A DNA stretch of 64,000 bases from Georgenia sp. M64. GTDB lineage: Bacteria > Actinomycetota > Actinomycetes > Actinomycetales > Actinomycetaceae. The notes beneath the pieces were generated by a model that was given only the letters and a program-made list of their open reading frames with translations, did no database searches and was not told the DNA's origin. How positions within the stretch are numbered: the first letter of the stretch is position 1; every line of letters starts with the position of its first letter. The translations under genes were made by a program, and so were the position numbers. Of the stretch, positions 53,684 to 63,166 are shown one piece after another. The stretch is from contig NZ_CP145809.1 in assembly GCF_038049925.1 (NCBI RefSeq), positions 682,001 to 746,000 on the forward strand. Direction: 5' to 3'.

Positions 53684-55038
53684 CCACCCTGCTGCCGGCC
53701 ACCGCCGCGCTGCCCTCAGCGGACTTCAGCCAGGACACCTGGTGGATCGTCCTGCTCAAGGCGGTCTTCATCCTCGTGTTCCTCCTGCTGTCGGTGCTCC
53801 TGGCCCTGTGGGTCGAGCGCCGCGGGCTGGGCCGGATGCAGACCCGCCCCGGACCGAACGTGCACGGCCCCCTCGGCCTGCTCCAGGCCGTCGGTGACGC
53901 GCTCAAGCTGGTCCTCAAGGAGGACTTCACGATCAAGGGCGCGGACAAGATCGTCTTCGTCCTGGCGCCCTTCATCGCGGCGTTCTCCTCGTTCATGGTC
54001 TACGCCGTGCTGCCGTTCGGGCCGGCGGTGTCGATCTTCGGCATCACCACCCCGCTCCAGCTCACCGACATCCCCGTCGCGGTCCTGTACATCCTGGCCA
54101 TCACCTCCTTCGGGGTGTACGGCCTGGTGCTGGGCGGCTGGTCGTCGAACTCGACCTACCCGCTGCTGGGCTCGGTGCGCTCCTCGGCCCAGGTCATCTC
54201 CTACGAGCTGAGCATGGGCCTGTCGCTGGTCAGCGTCTTCCTCGTCTCCGGCTCGATGTCGACCTCGCAGATCGTCGACGCCCAGACCCAGCTGTGGTGG
54301 GTCGTCGCCCTGCTGCCCGCGTTCGTCGTCTACTACATCTCCATGGTCGGGGAGGTCAACCGCCTCCCGTTCGACCTGCCCGAGGCCGAGGGCGAGCTCG
54401 TCGCCGGCCACATGGTCGAGTACACGTCGATGAAGTTCGCGTGGTTCTTCCTCGCCGAGTACATCAACATGTTCAACGTCTCCGGCGTCGCGGTGACCCT
54501 GTTCCTCGGCGGCTGGCGCGCCCCGTGGCCCCTGTCGACCCTGGGCGACGGCGTCCTCAACACCGGCTGGTGGCCGATGCTGTGGTTCGTCGCCAAGGTC
54601 TGGGTGGTCATGTTCACGATGATCTGGATCCGCGGCACGCTCCTGCGCCTGCGCTACGACCAGTTCATGAAGCTGGGCTGGAAGGTCCTCATCCCCGTCG
54701 CGCTGGTGTGGCTCGTCCTCGTCGCCGTCGTCCAGGGCGTGCGCCAGTTCACCGACACCGACCTCACGACGATGCTGCTGTGGATCGCCGGGGTCTTCGC
54801 CGTGCTCATGGTGGTGCTGCTGGTGTGGCCCGCCCGCAAGGACGAGGAGCCCGTGGAGGTGGCGCCGGCCACGCGCGCCGACATCGTCCCCGGCTCCAGC
54901 GACTTCGACGCGTTCGCCGGCGGCTACCCCGTCCCGCCGATGCCCGGCCAGGTGCTCCCGCCCTCGCCGCGGCGCGCCCGGCGCGAGGCCGCCGCCATGG
55001 CCGCACAGACCCAGGAGAAGGAGGGCCACGATGGCTGA
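53680..55038 (+). CDS. nuoH: NADH-quinone oxidoreductase subunit H
   Basis: Membrane subunit (452 residues, about eight helices) at the base of the peripheral arm that forms the quinone chamber entrance. Family blocks are [41 protein letters not shown] (shown in part) and [19 protein letters not shown] hydrophilic C-terminal tail of roughly 70 residues, absent from E. coli NuoH, follows the last helix and overlaps the nuoI start by eight bases. Confidence 0.96.
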   Translation: MTTLLPATAALPSADFSQDTWWIVLLKAVFILVFLLLSVLLALWVERRGLGRMQTRPGPNVHGPLGLLQAVGDALKLVLKEDFTIKGADKIVFVLAPFIAAFSSFMVYAVLPFGPAVSIFGITTPLQLTDIPVAVLYILAITSFGVYGLVLGGWSSNSTYPLLGSVRSSAQVISYELSMGLSLVSVFLVSGSMSTSQIVDAQTQLWWVVALLPAFVVYYISMVGEVNRLPFDLPEAEGELVAGHMVEYTSMKFAWFFLAEYINMFNVSGVAVTLFLGGWRAPWPLSTLGDGVLNTGWWPMLWFVAKVWVVMFTMIWIRGTLLRLRYDQFMKLGWKVLIPVALVWLVLVAVVQGVRQFTDTDLTTMLLWIAGVFAVLMVVLLVWPARKDEEPVEVAPATRADIVPGSSDFDAFAGGYPVPPMPGQVLPPSPRRARREAAAMAAQTQEKEGHDG

Positions 55039-55741
55039 GGACACCACCGGCGGCGCGCTCGGTCGCCGCGACCGGCGCCGCGGCGAGGTCGCCAAGTTCG
55101 ACCCGGCGGCGCTCGGACCGGCGCAGAAGGGCCCGGTGGGGCAGTTCTTCGCCCCGGTCGCGGGCTTCGGCGTGACCATCTCCTCGATGTTCCGGCCGAT
55201 CGTCACGGAGCAGTACCCCTTCGAGAAGGTGCCCACCCAGCCGCGCTACCACGGTCGTCACCAGCTCAACCGCTACGCCGACGGCCTGGAGAAGTGCATC
55301 GGGTGCGAGCTGTGCGCCTGGGCGTGCCCCGCCGACGCGATCTACGTCGAGGCCGGCAACAACACCCCCGACGCCCAGTTCTCGCCGGGGGAGCGGTACG
55401 GCCGCGTCTACCAGATCAACTACCTGCGGTGCATCTTCTGCGGGCTGTGCATCGAGGCGTGCCCTACCCGGGCGCTGACGATGACCAACGAGTACGAGCT
55501 CGCCGGGCCCACCCGGGAGGGCCTCATCTACGAGAAGCAGGACCTCCTCGCCCCCATGCTCGAGGGGATGCTGGCCGCGCCGCACCCCATGGCCGAGGGC
55601 ACCGACGACGACGACTACTACCGCGGCGAGATCACCGGACCGACCGAGGACCAGGTCGCCTGGGTGCGCGAGCGGCGCGCCGGCGACCCCACCCTCGGCA
55701 CGGCCCGCGTCGCCTCGCCCGTGGGGGGGAGCACCAAGTGA
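55031..55741 (+). CDS. nuoI: NADH-quinone oxidoreductase subunit I
   Basis: Ferredoxin-type subunit (236 residues) with two [4Fe-4S] clusters, N6a and N6b. Ligand sets are C89/C92/C95/C99 in [12 protein letters not shown] and C134/C137/C140/C144 in [13 protein letters not shown]-terminal amphipathic region ([20 protein letters not shown]) lies along the membrane. A 50-residue acidic C-terminal extension exceeds the E. coli length of 180. It overlaps nuoH by eight bases, and nuoJ starts in its stop (GTGA). Confidence 0.97.
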   Translation: MAEDTTGGALGRRDRRRGEVAKFDPAALGPAQKGPVGQFFAPVAGFGVTISSMFRPIVTEQYPFEKVPTQPRYHGRHQLNRYADGLEKCIGCELCAWACPADAIYVEAGNNTPDAQFSPGERYGRVYQINYLRCIFCGLCIEACPTRALTMTNEYELAGPTREGLIYEKQDLLAPMLEGMLAAPHPMAEGTDDDDYYRGEITGPTEDQVAWVRERRAGDPTLGTARVASPVGGSTK

Positions 55742-56676
55742 CCACCCTGCCCGCCGTCCTGCCGGCGACCCTGGCCCAGACCGGCACGGTCAGCGGCGGC
55801 GAGACCCTGCTCTTCTGGGTGCTCGCCCCCATCATGGTGCTGGCGGCCCTCGGCCTGGTGTTCGCCCACAAGGCCGTCTACGCGGCGCTCTGCGCCGTCG
55901 TGGTGATGATCTCCCTGGCGTTCCTCTACGTCGCCCAGGGCGCCCCGTTCCTCGGTGTCGCCCAGGTCGTGGTCTACACCGGCGCGATCATGATGCTGTT
56001 CCTCTTCGTGCTCATGCTCGTCGGCGTCGACGCCTCGGACTCCCTGCACGAGACGATCAAGGGCCAGCGCTGGGTCGCGGCCCTCGCCGGACTCGGGCTC
56101 GCGCTGGTGCTCGTGGGGGTCGTCGTCACGACGACGATGCCCGCCCCGGTCGGGATCGAGGCGGCCAACGCCGACTCCAACCCCGTGGGCGTCGCCCGGC
56201 TGATCTTCTCCGACCACGTGCTGACGATGGAGCTGACCGGGGCGCTGCTCATCACCGCCGCGCTCGGCGCGGTGACCCTCACCCACCGCGACCGGCTCAC
56301 CGCGCGGCTGTCCCAGAAGGACGTCGCGGACGCCAAGATGCGCGCGTTCGCCGATCGGGGCGCCTCGATCGCGCAGCAGCCCGCCCCCGGCGTGTACGCG
56401 CGGTCGAACGCCGCGAGCGTGCCGGCCCTGTCGGCCGCGGGCCAGCCCATCGAGGACTCGGTCCCGCGCGTGCTGCGCATCCGCGGCCAGCAGGTCTCCA
56501 TCGGTGAGGTCGCACCCCAGGTCGTCGAGGCGGTCGCGCGCCGCCGCGGCGCCACGCCCGCGGCCGACGTGCCCCAGTCCGGGCTGCCCGGCATGCCGGG
56601 CGAGCCGCCGCCGGCCCTGCCCGCGGCGCGCCAGGCCCCGGCCCTGACCGAGAACGCCGAGGACGGTAACCGATGA
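55738..56676 (+). CDS. nuoJ: NADH-quinone oxidoreductase subunit J
   Basis: Membrane subunit (312 residues) with five predicted helices in the first 190 residues, including the conserved [20 protein letters not shown], whose pi-bulge helix moves during the catalytic cycle. The last 110 residues are hydrophilic and Ala/Pro-rich ([20 protein letters not shown], then [15 protein letters not shown]), a tail not found in E. coli NuoJ (184). GTG start overlaps the nuoI stop; nuoK overlaps the end. Confidence 0.95.
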   Translation: MTTLPAVLPATLAQTGTVSGGETLLFWVLAPIMVLAALGLVFAHKAVYAALCAVVVMISLAFLYVAQGAPFLGVAQVVVYTGAIMMLFLFVLMLVGVDASDSLHETIKGQRWVAALAGLGLALVLVGVVVTTTMPAPVGIEAANADSNPVGVARLIFSDHVLTMELTGALLITAALGAVTLTHRDRLTARLSQKDVADAKMRAFADRGASIAQQPAPGVYARSNAASVPALSAAGQPIEDSVPRVLRIRGQQVSIGEVAPQVVEAVARRRGATPAADVPQSGLPGMPGEPPPALPAARQAPALTENAEDGNR

Positions 56677-56972
56677 GCCTGCTCAACTACCTGGTGCTCT
56701 CGGGCATCCTCTTCGCCATCGGCGCCACCGCGGTGCTGCTGCGCCGCAACGCCATCGTGGCGCTGCTGGGCGTGGAGATCATGCTCAACTCCTCCAACCT
56801 CGCCCTGGTGACCTTCGCCCGCCTCCACGGCAACCTCACGGGCCAGGTGATCGCCTTCTTCGTCATGGTCGTCGCCGCCGCGGAGGTCGTGGTCGGCCTG
56901 GCGATCATCGTGTCCATCTTCCGAACCCGCAGGTCCGCGTCGGTCGACGACGTCAACCTGCTGAAGAACTGA
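56673..56972 (+). CDS. nuoK: NADH-quinone oxidoreductase subunit K
   Basis: Three-helix membrane subunit (99 residues, the standard size) and part of the E-channel of proton pumping. The conserved glutamate is in [18 protein letters not shown] near residue 36 and the second one in [16 protein letters not shown] near 70. ATG overlaps nuoJ; nuoL begins 10 bases after the stop. Confidence 0.97.
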   Translation: MSLLNYLVLSGILFAIGATAVLLRRNAIVALLGVEIMLNSSNLALVTFARLHGNLTGQVIAFFVMVVAAAEVVVGLAIIVSIFRTRRSASVDDVNLLKN

Positions 56973-56982
56973 CCGGGAAGGC

Positions 56983-58971
56983 GTGAACACCACCATGCTG
57001 GGTTCTCTCACCGTGCCCACGGCCCTCCCGCTGGCCCTGCCGGGCGCCGTCGCCGAGCCGACGGCCGCCTCCGGCGCCGCGTCACTGGCGTGGCTCCTCG
57101 TCGCCGTGCCGCTGCTCAGCGCGGGTCTGCTGCTCGTCGCCGGACGCCGCGCGGACCGCTGGGGCCACTGGCTCGGGGTGCTCGCCTCGGCGGCGTCCTT
57201 CGTCGTCGGGCTCCTCGTCATCCTCCAGCTCCTCGGGCTCCCCGCGGAGGAGCGGGTCATGGACATCCACCTCTTCAGCTGGATCCCGGCCGGGGACCTC
57301 AGCGTCGAGGCCGGGATGCGGATCGACCCGCTGTCGATGACCTTCGTCATGCTCGTGACGTTCGTCGGCACGCTCATCCACATCTACTCCGTGGCCTACA
57401 TGGAGCACGACCACGACCGGCGCCGGTTCTTCGCCTACCTCAACCTCTTCGTCGCGGCCATGCTCCTGCTCGTCCTCGCCGACAGCTACGTGCTGCTCTT
57501 CGTCGGCTGGGAGGGCGTGGGCCTGGCGTCGTACCTGCTCATCGGCTTCTGGAACTACCGCACCGACTACGCCGTGGCCGCGAAGAAGGCGTTCGTCATG
57601 AACCGGGTCGGCGACGTCGGCCTGCTCCTGGCGATGATGACGATGTTCGCCGCGTTCGGCGCCCTCGACTTCGCCACCGTCTTCAGCTCCGCCGCCGGCG
57701 CGGGGGAGGGGCTCCTCACTGCGATCGGGCTCTTCCTCCTGCTCGCCGCGACCGGCAAGTCGGCCCAGTTCCCCCTCCAGGCCTGGCTCGGCGACGCCAT
57801 GGCCGGCCCGACGCCGGTCTCGGCGCTCATCCACGCCGCCACCATGGTCACCGCCGGCGTCTACCTCGTGGTGCGCTCCGGCCCGGTCTACGACGGGGCG
57901 CCGACCGCGCTTCTCGTCGTGGCGATCGTCGGCGCCATCACGCTGCTGTTCGGGGCGATCGTCGGTTCCGCCAAGGACGACATGAAGAAGGTCCTCGCGG
58001 CCTCGACCATGTCCCAGATCGGCTACATGATGCTCGGGGCGGGCCTGGGTCCCGTCGGCTACGCCTTCGCCATCTTCCACCTCGTCACCCACGGCTTCTT
58101 CAAGGCCGGGATGTTCCTCGGGGCCGGCTCGGTCATGCACGGCATGAACGACCAGGTGGACATGCGCCGGTTCGGCAACCTCTCGCGGTTCATGAAGATC
58201 ACCTGGATCACCTTCATGATGGGGTGGCTCGCGATCCTCGGCGTCCCGCCGTTCTCCGGCTTCTGGAGCAAGGACAAGATCATCGAGTCCGCGTACGTGG
58301 GCGAGGGCTGGCAGCCCTGGGTTCTCGGCACCGTCGCGCTCCTCGGCGCCGGCATCACCGCGTTCTACATGTCGCGCATGTTCTTCATGACCTTCCACGG
58401 CAAGGCGCGCTGGACCACCGCGGAGGAGGGGGCCGAGCAGCACCCGCACGAGGCCCCGGCCCTCATGACGGTGCCCATGATCATCCTCGCGGTGGGCTCG
58501 GTGGGTCTGGGCTGGCTCATGGCCGCCGGCGACGGGTTCGTCACCTGGCTCGAGCCGGTCACCGGCCAGGTCGAGCACCGCGAGCCGGTGCTCCCGGTGC
58601 CGGTCATCGTGGTCGCCACCATCGTGCTCGTCCTCCTCGGCGCGTTCCTCGCCTGGCGCCGCTACGGCGCCGCCGAGGTGCCCGTGGTGGCCCCGGCGGG
58701 CTCGCCGCTCGTCGTCGCGGCCCGCAACGACCTGTACCAGGACGCCGTCAACGAGGGCGTCTTCATGCGGCCGTCCCAGTACCTCACCCGTTCGCTCGTC
58801 TACGCCGACTCTGCCGTCGTCGACGGGGCCGTCATGGGGCTGGCCCGGGGGACCTCCGGCACCGGCCGGGTCCTGGCCCGCCTCCAGAACGGTTACGTCC
58901 GCACCTACGCCGCGACGATGCTCGCCGGCGTGGTGCTCGCCCTGGTCGTCGTCCTCGCCTCGCGCGTCTAG
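56983..58971 (+). CDS. nuoL: NADH-quinone oxidoreductase subunit L
   Basis: Antiporter-like proton-pumping subunit (662 residues, about 16 helices) with the long lateral helix near the C-terminus. Family blocks include [18 protein letters not shown] with the key Glu near residue 175, [33 protein letters not shown] and [19 protein letters not shown] at 56983 is used here; an ATG four codons later is possible. A 32-base gap, the longest since the nuoA leader, separates it from nuoM. Confidence 0.96.
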   Translation: MNTTMLGSLTVPTALPLALPGAVAEPTAASGAASLAWLLVAVPLLSAGLLLVAGRRADRWGHWLGVLASAASFVVGLLVILQLLGLPAEERVMDIHLFSWIPAGDLSVEAGMRIDPLSMTFVMLVTFVGTLIHIYSVAYMEHDHDRRRFFAYLNLFVAAMLLLVLADSYVLLFVGWEGVGLASYLLIGFWNYRTDYAVAAKKAFVMNRVGDVGLLLAMMTMFAAFGALDFATVFSSAAGAGEGLLTAIGLFLLLAATGKSAQFPLQAWLGDAMAGPTPVSALIHAATMVTAGVYLVVRSGPVYDGAPTALLVVAIVGAITLLFGAIVGSAKDDMKKVLAASTMSQIGYMMLGAGLGPVGYAFAIFHLVTHGFFKAGMFLGAGSVMHGMNDQVDMRRFGNLSRFMKITWITFMMGWLAILGVPPFSGFWSKDKIIESAYVGEGWQPWVLGTVALLGAGITAFYMSRMFFMTFHGKARWTTAEEGAEQHPHEAPALMTVPMIILAVGSVGLGWLMAAGDGFVTWLEPVTGQVEHREPVLPVPVIVVATIVLVLLGAFLAWRRYGAAEVPVVAPAGSPLVVAARNDLYQDAVNEGVFMRPSQYLTRSLVYADSAVVDGAVMGLARGTSGTGRVLARLQNGYVRTYAATMLAGVVLALVVVLASRV

Positions 58972-59003
58972 GGCACTGAAGGAAGTAGAGGAAGTTGCAG
59001 ACT

Positions 59004-60581
59004 ATGAACGAGGCATCCTTCCCGTGGCTGACGGTCCTCATCGCGCTTCCGGCCGCGGCCGCCCTGGTGCTGTGGCTCGTGCGCCCGCTGCACCGCGTCG
59101 CGCGGCCCTACGCGCTGGTGGTGTCCCTGGTCGAGCTCGCCCTCGCCGTCGTGGCGGCCACCCTGTTCGACCTCGGCGCCGCCGGGGACGTCCAGCTCGG
59201 TGAGGTCACCCCGTGGATCCCGCAGCTCGGGGTCTCCTGGGCCCTGGGTGTCAACGGTCTGGGCCTGGTCATGGTCCTGCTCGCCGTGGCGCTCGTGCCG
59301 CTCGTCGTCCTGGCCGCGTGGCGCGACCAGGAGGTCGCGGTCCCCGGCACGGTGGTCGAGCGCCGCCAGATGGGCTACGTCGTGCTGGTGCTGCTCCTCG
59401 AGGCGCTCATGGTGGCGGTGTTCGCCGCCCGGGACGTGTTCCTCTTCTACGTCCTGTTCGAGGCGATGCTCATCCCGGTGTACTTCCTCATCGGCAACTA
59501 CGGCGGCCCCCGCCGCCGCACCGCCGCCCTGAAGTTCCTCCTGTACTCGCTCGCGGGCGGGCTCATCATGCTCGTCGGCGTCGTCGCGGTGTACCTCGTG
59601 GGGCCCGGCGGCGAGCAGGGCTTCCTCGTCGACTCCCTCGCCGGGAGCATCACCACGAGCGTGTGGGGCGAACGGCTGCTGTTCCTGTCCTTCTTCATCG
59701 CGTTCGCGATCAAGGCCCCGATGTGGCCCGTGCACACCTGGCTGCCCGACACCGCCCAGCAGGCGCCGGCCGGCACGTCCGTCCTCCTCGTCGGCGTCCT
59801 GGACAAGGTCGGCACCTTCGGGATGATCACCCTGGCGATCCCGCTCTTCCCCGCGGCCGCCGAGTGGGCCGCGCCGGTCATCGTCGCCCTGGCCCTGGTC
59901 TCGATCATCTACGGCGGCCTGCTCGCGGTGGGCCAGCGCGACATCATGCGGATGATCGCCTTCACCTCGGTGAGCCACTTCGGCTTCATCGTCCTGGGCA
60001 TCTTCGTCCGGGACGAGGTGGCCCTGGTCGGCGCGATGGTGTACATGGTCGCCCACGGCGTCTCGATTGCGGCGCTGTTCTTCGTGGCCGGGTTCCTCTC
60101 CGTCCGCGGCGGGACCCAGCACATCCCCGCCTACGGCGGGATGCAGCGCATCACGCCGGTCCTGGCGGGCACCTTCCTCGTCTCCGGCCTGGCCACGATC
60201 GCCCTGCCGGGCCTGAGCGGGTTCGTCCCGGAGTTCCTCGTGCTGCAGGGCACCTTCCGGGTCTCGGTCGTCGCCGGCGTCGTCGCCGTCCTCGGCGTCA
60301 TCATCGCCGCCCTGTACATCCTGCTGCCCTACCAGCGGATCTTCACCGGCCCGCCGCAGGAGAGCCTGCTGGCGGTGCGCGACCTGCGCGCCCGGGAGAA
60401 GTGGGTCGTCGGCCCGCTCGTGGCCGCGATGCTCGCGCTGGGCTTCTACCCCGCCCCGGTCATCGACGCCGTGACCCCGCTGGCCGCGCAGCTCGCTCTC
60501 GACCAGCCCAGCTCCGTGGAGTCCGCCGACGCGGCCCACCTGCCGGCGTCCACCGCCGGGACGCACGAGGAGAACAAGTGA
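59004..60581 (+). CDS. nuoM: NADH-quinone oxidoreductase subunit M
   Basis: Antiporter-like proton-pumping subunit (525 residues, about 14 helices). Key blocks are VLFEAMLIPVYFLIGNYGG with the pumping Glu near residue 155, AIKAPMWPVHTWLPDTAQ with conserved Lys and His, and ISHFGFIVLGIF-like segment VSHFGFIVLGIF. The ATG at 59004 is nine bases after AGAGGAAG; an in-frame TTG at 58995 would leave no room for that site. The nuoN GTG overlaps the stop. Confidence 0.96.
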   Translation: MNEASFPWLTVLIALPAAAALVLWLVRPLHRVARPYALVVSLVELALAVVAATLFDLGAAGDVQLGEVTPWIPQLGVSWALGVNGLGLVMVLLAVALVPLVVLAAWRDQEVAVPGTVVERRQMGYVVLVLLLEALMVAVFAARDVFLFYVLFEAMLIPVYFLIGNYGGPRRRTAALKFLLYSLAGGLIMLVGVVAVYLVGPGGEQGFLVDSLAGSITTSVWGERLLFLSFFIAFAIKAPMWPVHTWLPDTAQQAPAGTSVLLVGVLDKVGTFGMITLAIPLFPAAAEWAAPVIVALALVSIIYGGLLAVGQRDIMRMIAFTSVSHFGFIVLGIFVRDEVALVGAMVYMVAHGVSIAALFFVAGFLSVRGGTQHIPAYGGMQRITPVLAGTFLVSGLATIALPGLSGFVPEFLVLQGTFRVSVVAGVVAVLGVIIAALYILLPYQRIFTGPPQESLLAVRDLRAREKWVVGPLVAAMLALGFYPAPVIDAVTPLAAQLALDQPSSVESADAAHLPASTAGTHEENK

Positions 60582-62143
60582 ACACGTTCGTCGCACCCGC
60601 CGTCGACTGGGCGGCCCTGACCCCGATCCTCATCGTCCTGGGGGCCGCCGTCCTCGGTGTGCTCCTCGAGGCCTTCGTGCCGCGGCCGGCCCGCCGGGCC
60701 GTCCAGCTGGTGCTGAGCCTGCTCGCCACCGCCGCCGCGCTCGTGGCCGTCGTGTGGCGCTGGACGGTCGTCGAGGCCGAGGGGCCGCGTGAGATCGTCG
60801 GCGGCGCGCTCATCGAGGACGGTCCGACCCTGGCGGCCCAGGCGATCCTCGCGCTCGTGGGGTTCCTCGGGCTCCTCGTCATCGCCGACCGGACCGAGTC
60901 GGGCGAGGGGGCGTTCGTGGCCATGGCCGCCTCGCGGCCGGGCTCGCCCGAGGAGGCGGACTCCACCCGCGCCGCCTGGGTCCAGACCGAGGTCTTCCCG
61001 CTGACGATGTTCGCGCTGACCGGCATGCTGGCCTTCCCGGCCGCCGGCGACCTGCTCACCCTCTTCGTGGCGCTGGAGGTGCTGTCCCTGCCGCTGTACG
61101 TGCTCTCGGGCATGGCGCGGCGGCGGCGCCTGCTCTCGCAGGAGGCGTCCCTGAAGTACTTCCTCCTCGGGGCGTTCGCCTCGGCGTTCGTCATCTTCGG
61201 CATCGCGCTGCTCTACGGCTACTCCGGCACGGTGCGCCTGTCCGGCCTCGCGCAGGCCGTCCCGGCGACCGTGGGCATGGACTGGCTGCTCCTGGGCGGC
61301 TCCGTCCTGGTGATCATGGGCCTGCTGTTCAAGGTCGGCGCCGTGCCCTTCCACGCCTGGACCCCCGACGTCTACACCGGCGCCCCCACCCCGGTCACCG
61401 GGTTCATGGCGGCCGCGACCAAGGTGGCGGCCTTCGGGGCGCTCCTGCGCTTCGTCTACGTCGTCGTGCCCGACCTCGGCTGGGACCTCGCCCCGTTCAT
61501 GTGGGCGGTGATCATCCTCACCATGCTCGTGGGCACGGTGCTCGGCATCATCCAGACCGACGTCAAGCGGATGCTCGCGTACTCCTCGATCGCCCACGCC
61601 GGCTTCGTGCTCATCGGCGTCATCTCCCTGCGGTCCCAGGGCATCTCCTCGGTGCTCTTCTACCTCCTCGCCTACGGCCTGGCCACGGTCGGCGCGTTCG
61701 CCCTGGTCACCCTCGTGCGCGAGCGTGACACCGAGGGCAACGTCACCGGCGAGGCGACGCACCTGTCCCAGTGGGCGGGGCTCGGGCGGCGCAGCCCGGC
61801 CGCGGCCGTCGCGATGGTCGTGTTCCTGCTGTCCTTCGCGGGGATCCCGCTCACCGGCGGCTTCATCGGGAAGTTCGCGGTGTTCTCCGCCGGCGTCGAC
61901 GGCGGCGCGTGGGTCCTCGTCCTCCTGGCGGTGCTGGCCTCGGCCGCCACGGCGTTCTTCTACGTGCGCCTCGTCGTGCTCATGTTCTTCACCGAGCCCG
62001 ACGGCGAGACCACCGCGGTGGTGGCCTCGGAGGGCCTGACCACGGTGGCGGTGGGCGTCGCCGTCGTCGGCACCGTGCTGCTCGGTGTCCTGCCCGGCCC
62101 GGTGCTCGACCTCGCCGCGCAGGCGGCGGTGTTCCTTCCTTGA
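60578..62143 (+). CDS. nuoN: NADH-quinone oxidoreductase subunit N
   Basis: Third antiporter-like proton-pumping subunit (521 residues) and last of the 14 nuo genes. Typical blocks are LFVALEVLSLPLYVLSG with the pumping Glu near residue 160, FKVGAVPFHAWTPDVYTGAP, TPVTGFMAAATKVAAFGALL and DVKRMLAYSSIAHAGFVLIG. An insert of about 30 polar residues (ASRPGSPEEADSTRAAW) lies near 115-140. GTG start in the nuoM stop; the polyprenyl synthase follows with a possible TTGA overlap. Confidence 0.96.
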   Translation: MNTFVAPAVDWAALTPILIVLGAAVLGVLLEAFVPRPARRAVQLVLSLLATAAALVAVVWRWTVVEAEGPREIVGGALIEDGPTLAAQAILALVGFLGLLVIADRTESGEGAFVAMAASRPGSPEEADSTRAAWVQTEVFPLTMFALTGMLAFPAAGDLLTLFVALEVLSLPLYVLSGMARRRRLLSQEASLKYFLLGAFASAFVIFGIALLYGYSGTVRLSGLAQAVPATVGMDWLLLGGSVLVIMGLLFKVGAVPFHAWTPDVYTGAPTPVTGFMAAATKVAAFGALLRFVYVVVPDLGWDLAPFMWAVIILTMLVGTVLGIIQTDVKRMLAYSSIAHAGFVLIGVISLRSQGISSVLFYLLAYGLATVGAFALVTLVRERDTEGNVTGEATHLSQWAGLGRRSPAAAVAMVVFLLSFAGIPLTGGFIGKFAVFSAGVDGGAWVLVLLAVLASAATAFFYVRLVVLMFFTEPDGETTAVVASEGLTTVAVGVAVVGTVLLGVLPGPVLDLAAQAAVFLP

Positions 62144-63162
62144 GTACCGTTCCCCTCGTGACGACGACCATCCTCCCCCTGGGGGACGCCGAGCTCGAGG
62201 CCCGGCTCCAGCCCGCCATGACCGCGGTGGAGGAGCGGCTGCGCGCCGCCGTGGCCGGCGCCGACGCGCTCGTCGACGCCCCGGCGGCGCACCTGGCCGC
62301 GGCGGGCGGGAAGCGGCTGCGGCCGCTGCTCACCCTGCTGGCCGCCCAGCTGGGGGAGGGCACCGGCGACGACGTCCTCACCGCCGGGGTCGCCGTCGAG
62401 CTGACGCACCTCGCCACCCTGTACCACGACGACGTCATGGACTCGGCGCCGATGCGTCGCGGGGCGCCCGCCGCCCACGAGGTGTGGGGCAACTCCGTGG
62501 CCATCCTCACCGGGGACCTGCTCTTCGCCCGTGCGTCCCAGATGGTCGCCTCCCTCGGCCCGGACGCCGTGCGGGTCCACGCCGAGACCTTCGAGCGGCT
62601 GTGCCTGGGCCAGCTCCACGAGACCCTGGGGCCCGCCGACGGCCAGGACGCCCGCGCCCACTACATCCAGGTCCTCGCGGACAAGACCGGCTCCCTCATC
62701 GCGACCTCCGCGCGCTACGGCGCGACGTTCTCCGGCGCGGGCGCCGAGGTCGCCGAGGTCATGGCCCGCTACGGCGAGAAGGTCGGCGTGGCGTTCCAGC
62801 TCGCCGACGACGTCATCGACCTCTCGGCCGACGCCGCCACGACCGGCAAGACCCCCGGCACGGACCTGCGCGAGGGGGTCGACACCATGCCGGTGCTGCT
62901 GCTGCGCGAGCGTGCCGCCGCCGGCACCCTGGACGAGGCCGGCGCCGCCGTGCTGGCCCGGCTGGGCACCGACCTCGGCTCGGACGAGGACCTGCGTGCC
63001 GTCGTCGCCGGCCTGCGCGACCACGAGGTCGTCGCCGAGGCCAAGGCGCTGGCCACCGCGTGGGCCCACGACGCCGTCGCCGAGCTCGCGCCGCTGCCCG
63101 AGGGGCCGGTCAAGGACGCCCTCGGCGCCTTCGCCTCCCTGCTCGTGGACCGCCTGGCCTGA
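62140..63162 (+). CDS. polyprenyl diphosphate synthase (menaquinone tail)
   Basis: Trans-isoprenyl diphosphate synthase (340 residues) condensing isopentenyl units into the menaquinone side chain. First Asp-rich motif DDVMD in ATLYHDDVMDSAPMRRG near residue 97 and second DDVID in FQLADDVIDLS near 225; GGKRLRPLL with substrate Lys/Arg near 55. The residues four and five before the first motif are Thr and Ala, small, which in this family goes with long products. Start: TTG at 62140 overlaps the nuoN stop; GTG at 62158 is an equal alternative. Counterpart of M. tuberculosis GrcC1, from memory. Probably the last gene of the nuo transcript. Confidence 0.9.
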   Translation: MSTVPLVTTTILPLGDAELEARLQPAMTAVEERLRAAVAGADALVDAPAAHLAAAGGKRLRPLLTLLAAQLGEGTGDDVLTAGVAVELTHLATLYHDDVMDSAPMRRGAPAAHEVWGNSVAILTGDLLFARASQMVASLGPDAVRVHAETFERLCLGQLHETLGPADGQDARAHYIQVLADKTGSLIATSARYGATFSGAGAEVAEVMARYGEKVGVAFQLADDVIDLSADAATTGKTPGTDLREGVDTMPVLLLRERAAAGTLDEAGAAVLARLGTDLGSDEDLRAVVAGLRDHEVVAEAKALATAWAHDAVAELAPLPEGPVKDALGAFASLLVDRLA

Positions 63163-63166
63163 CGCC

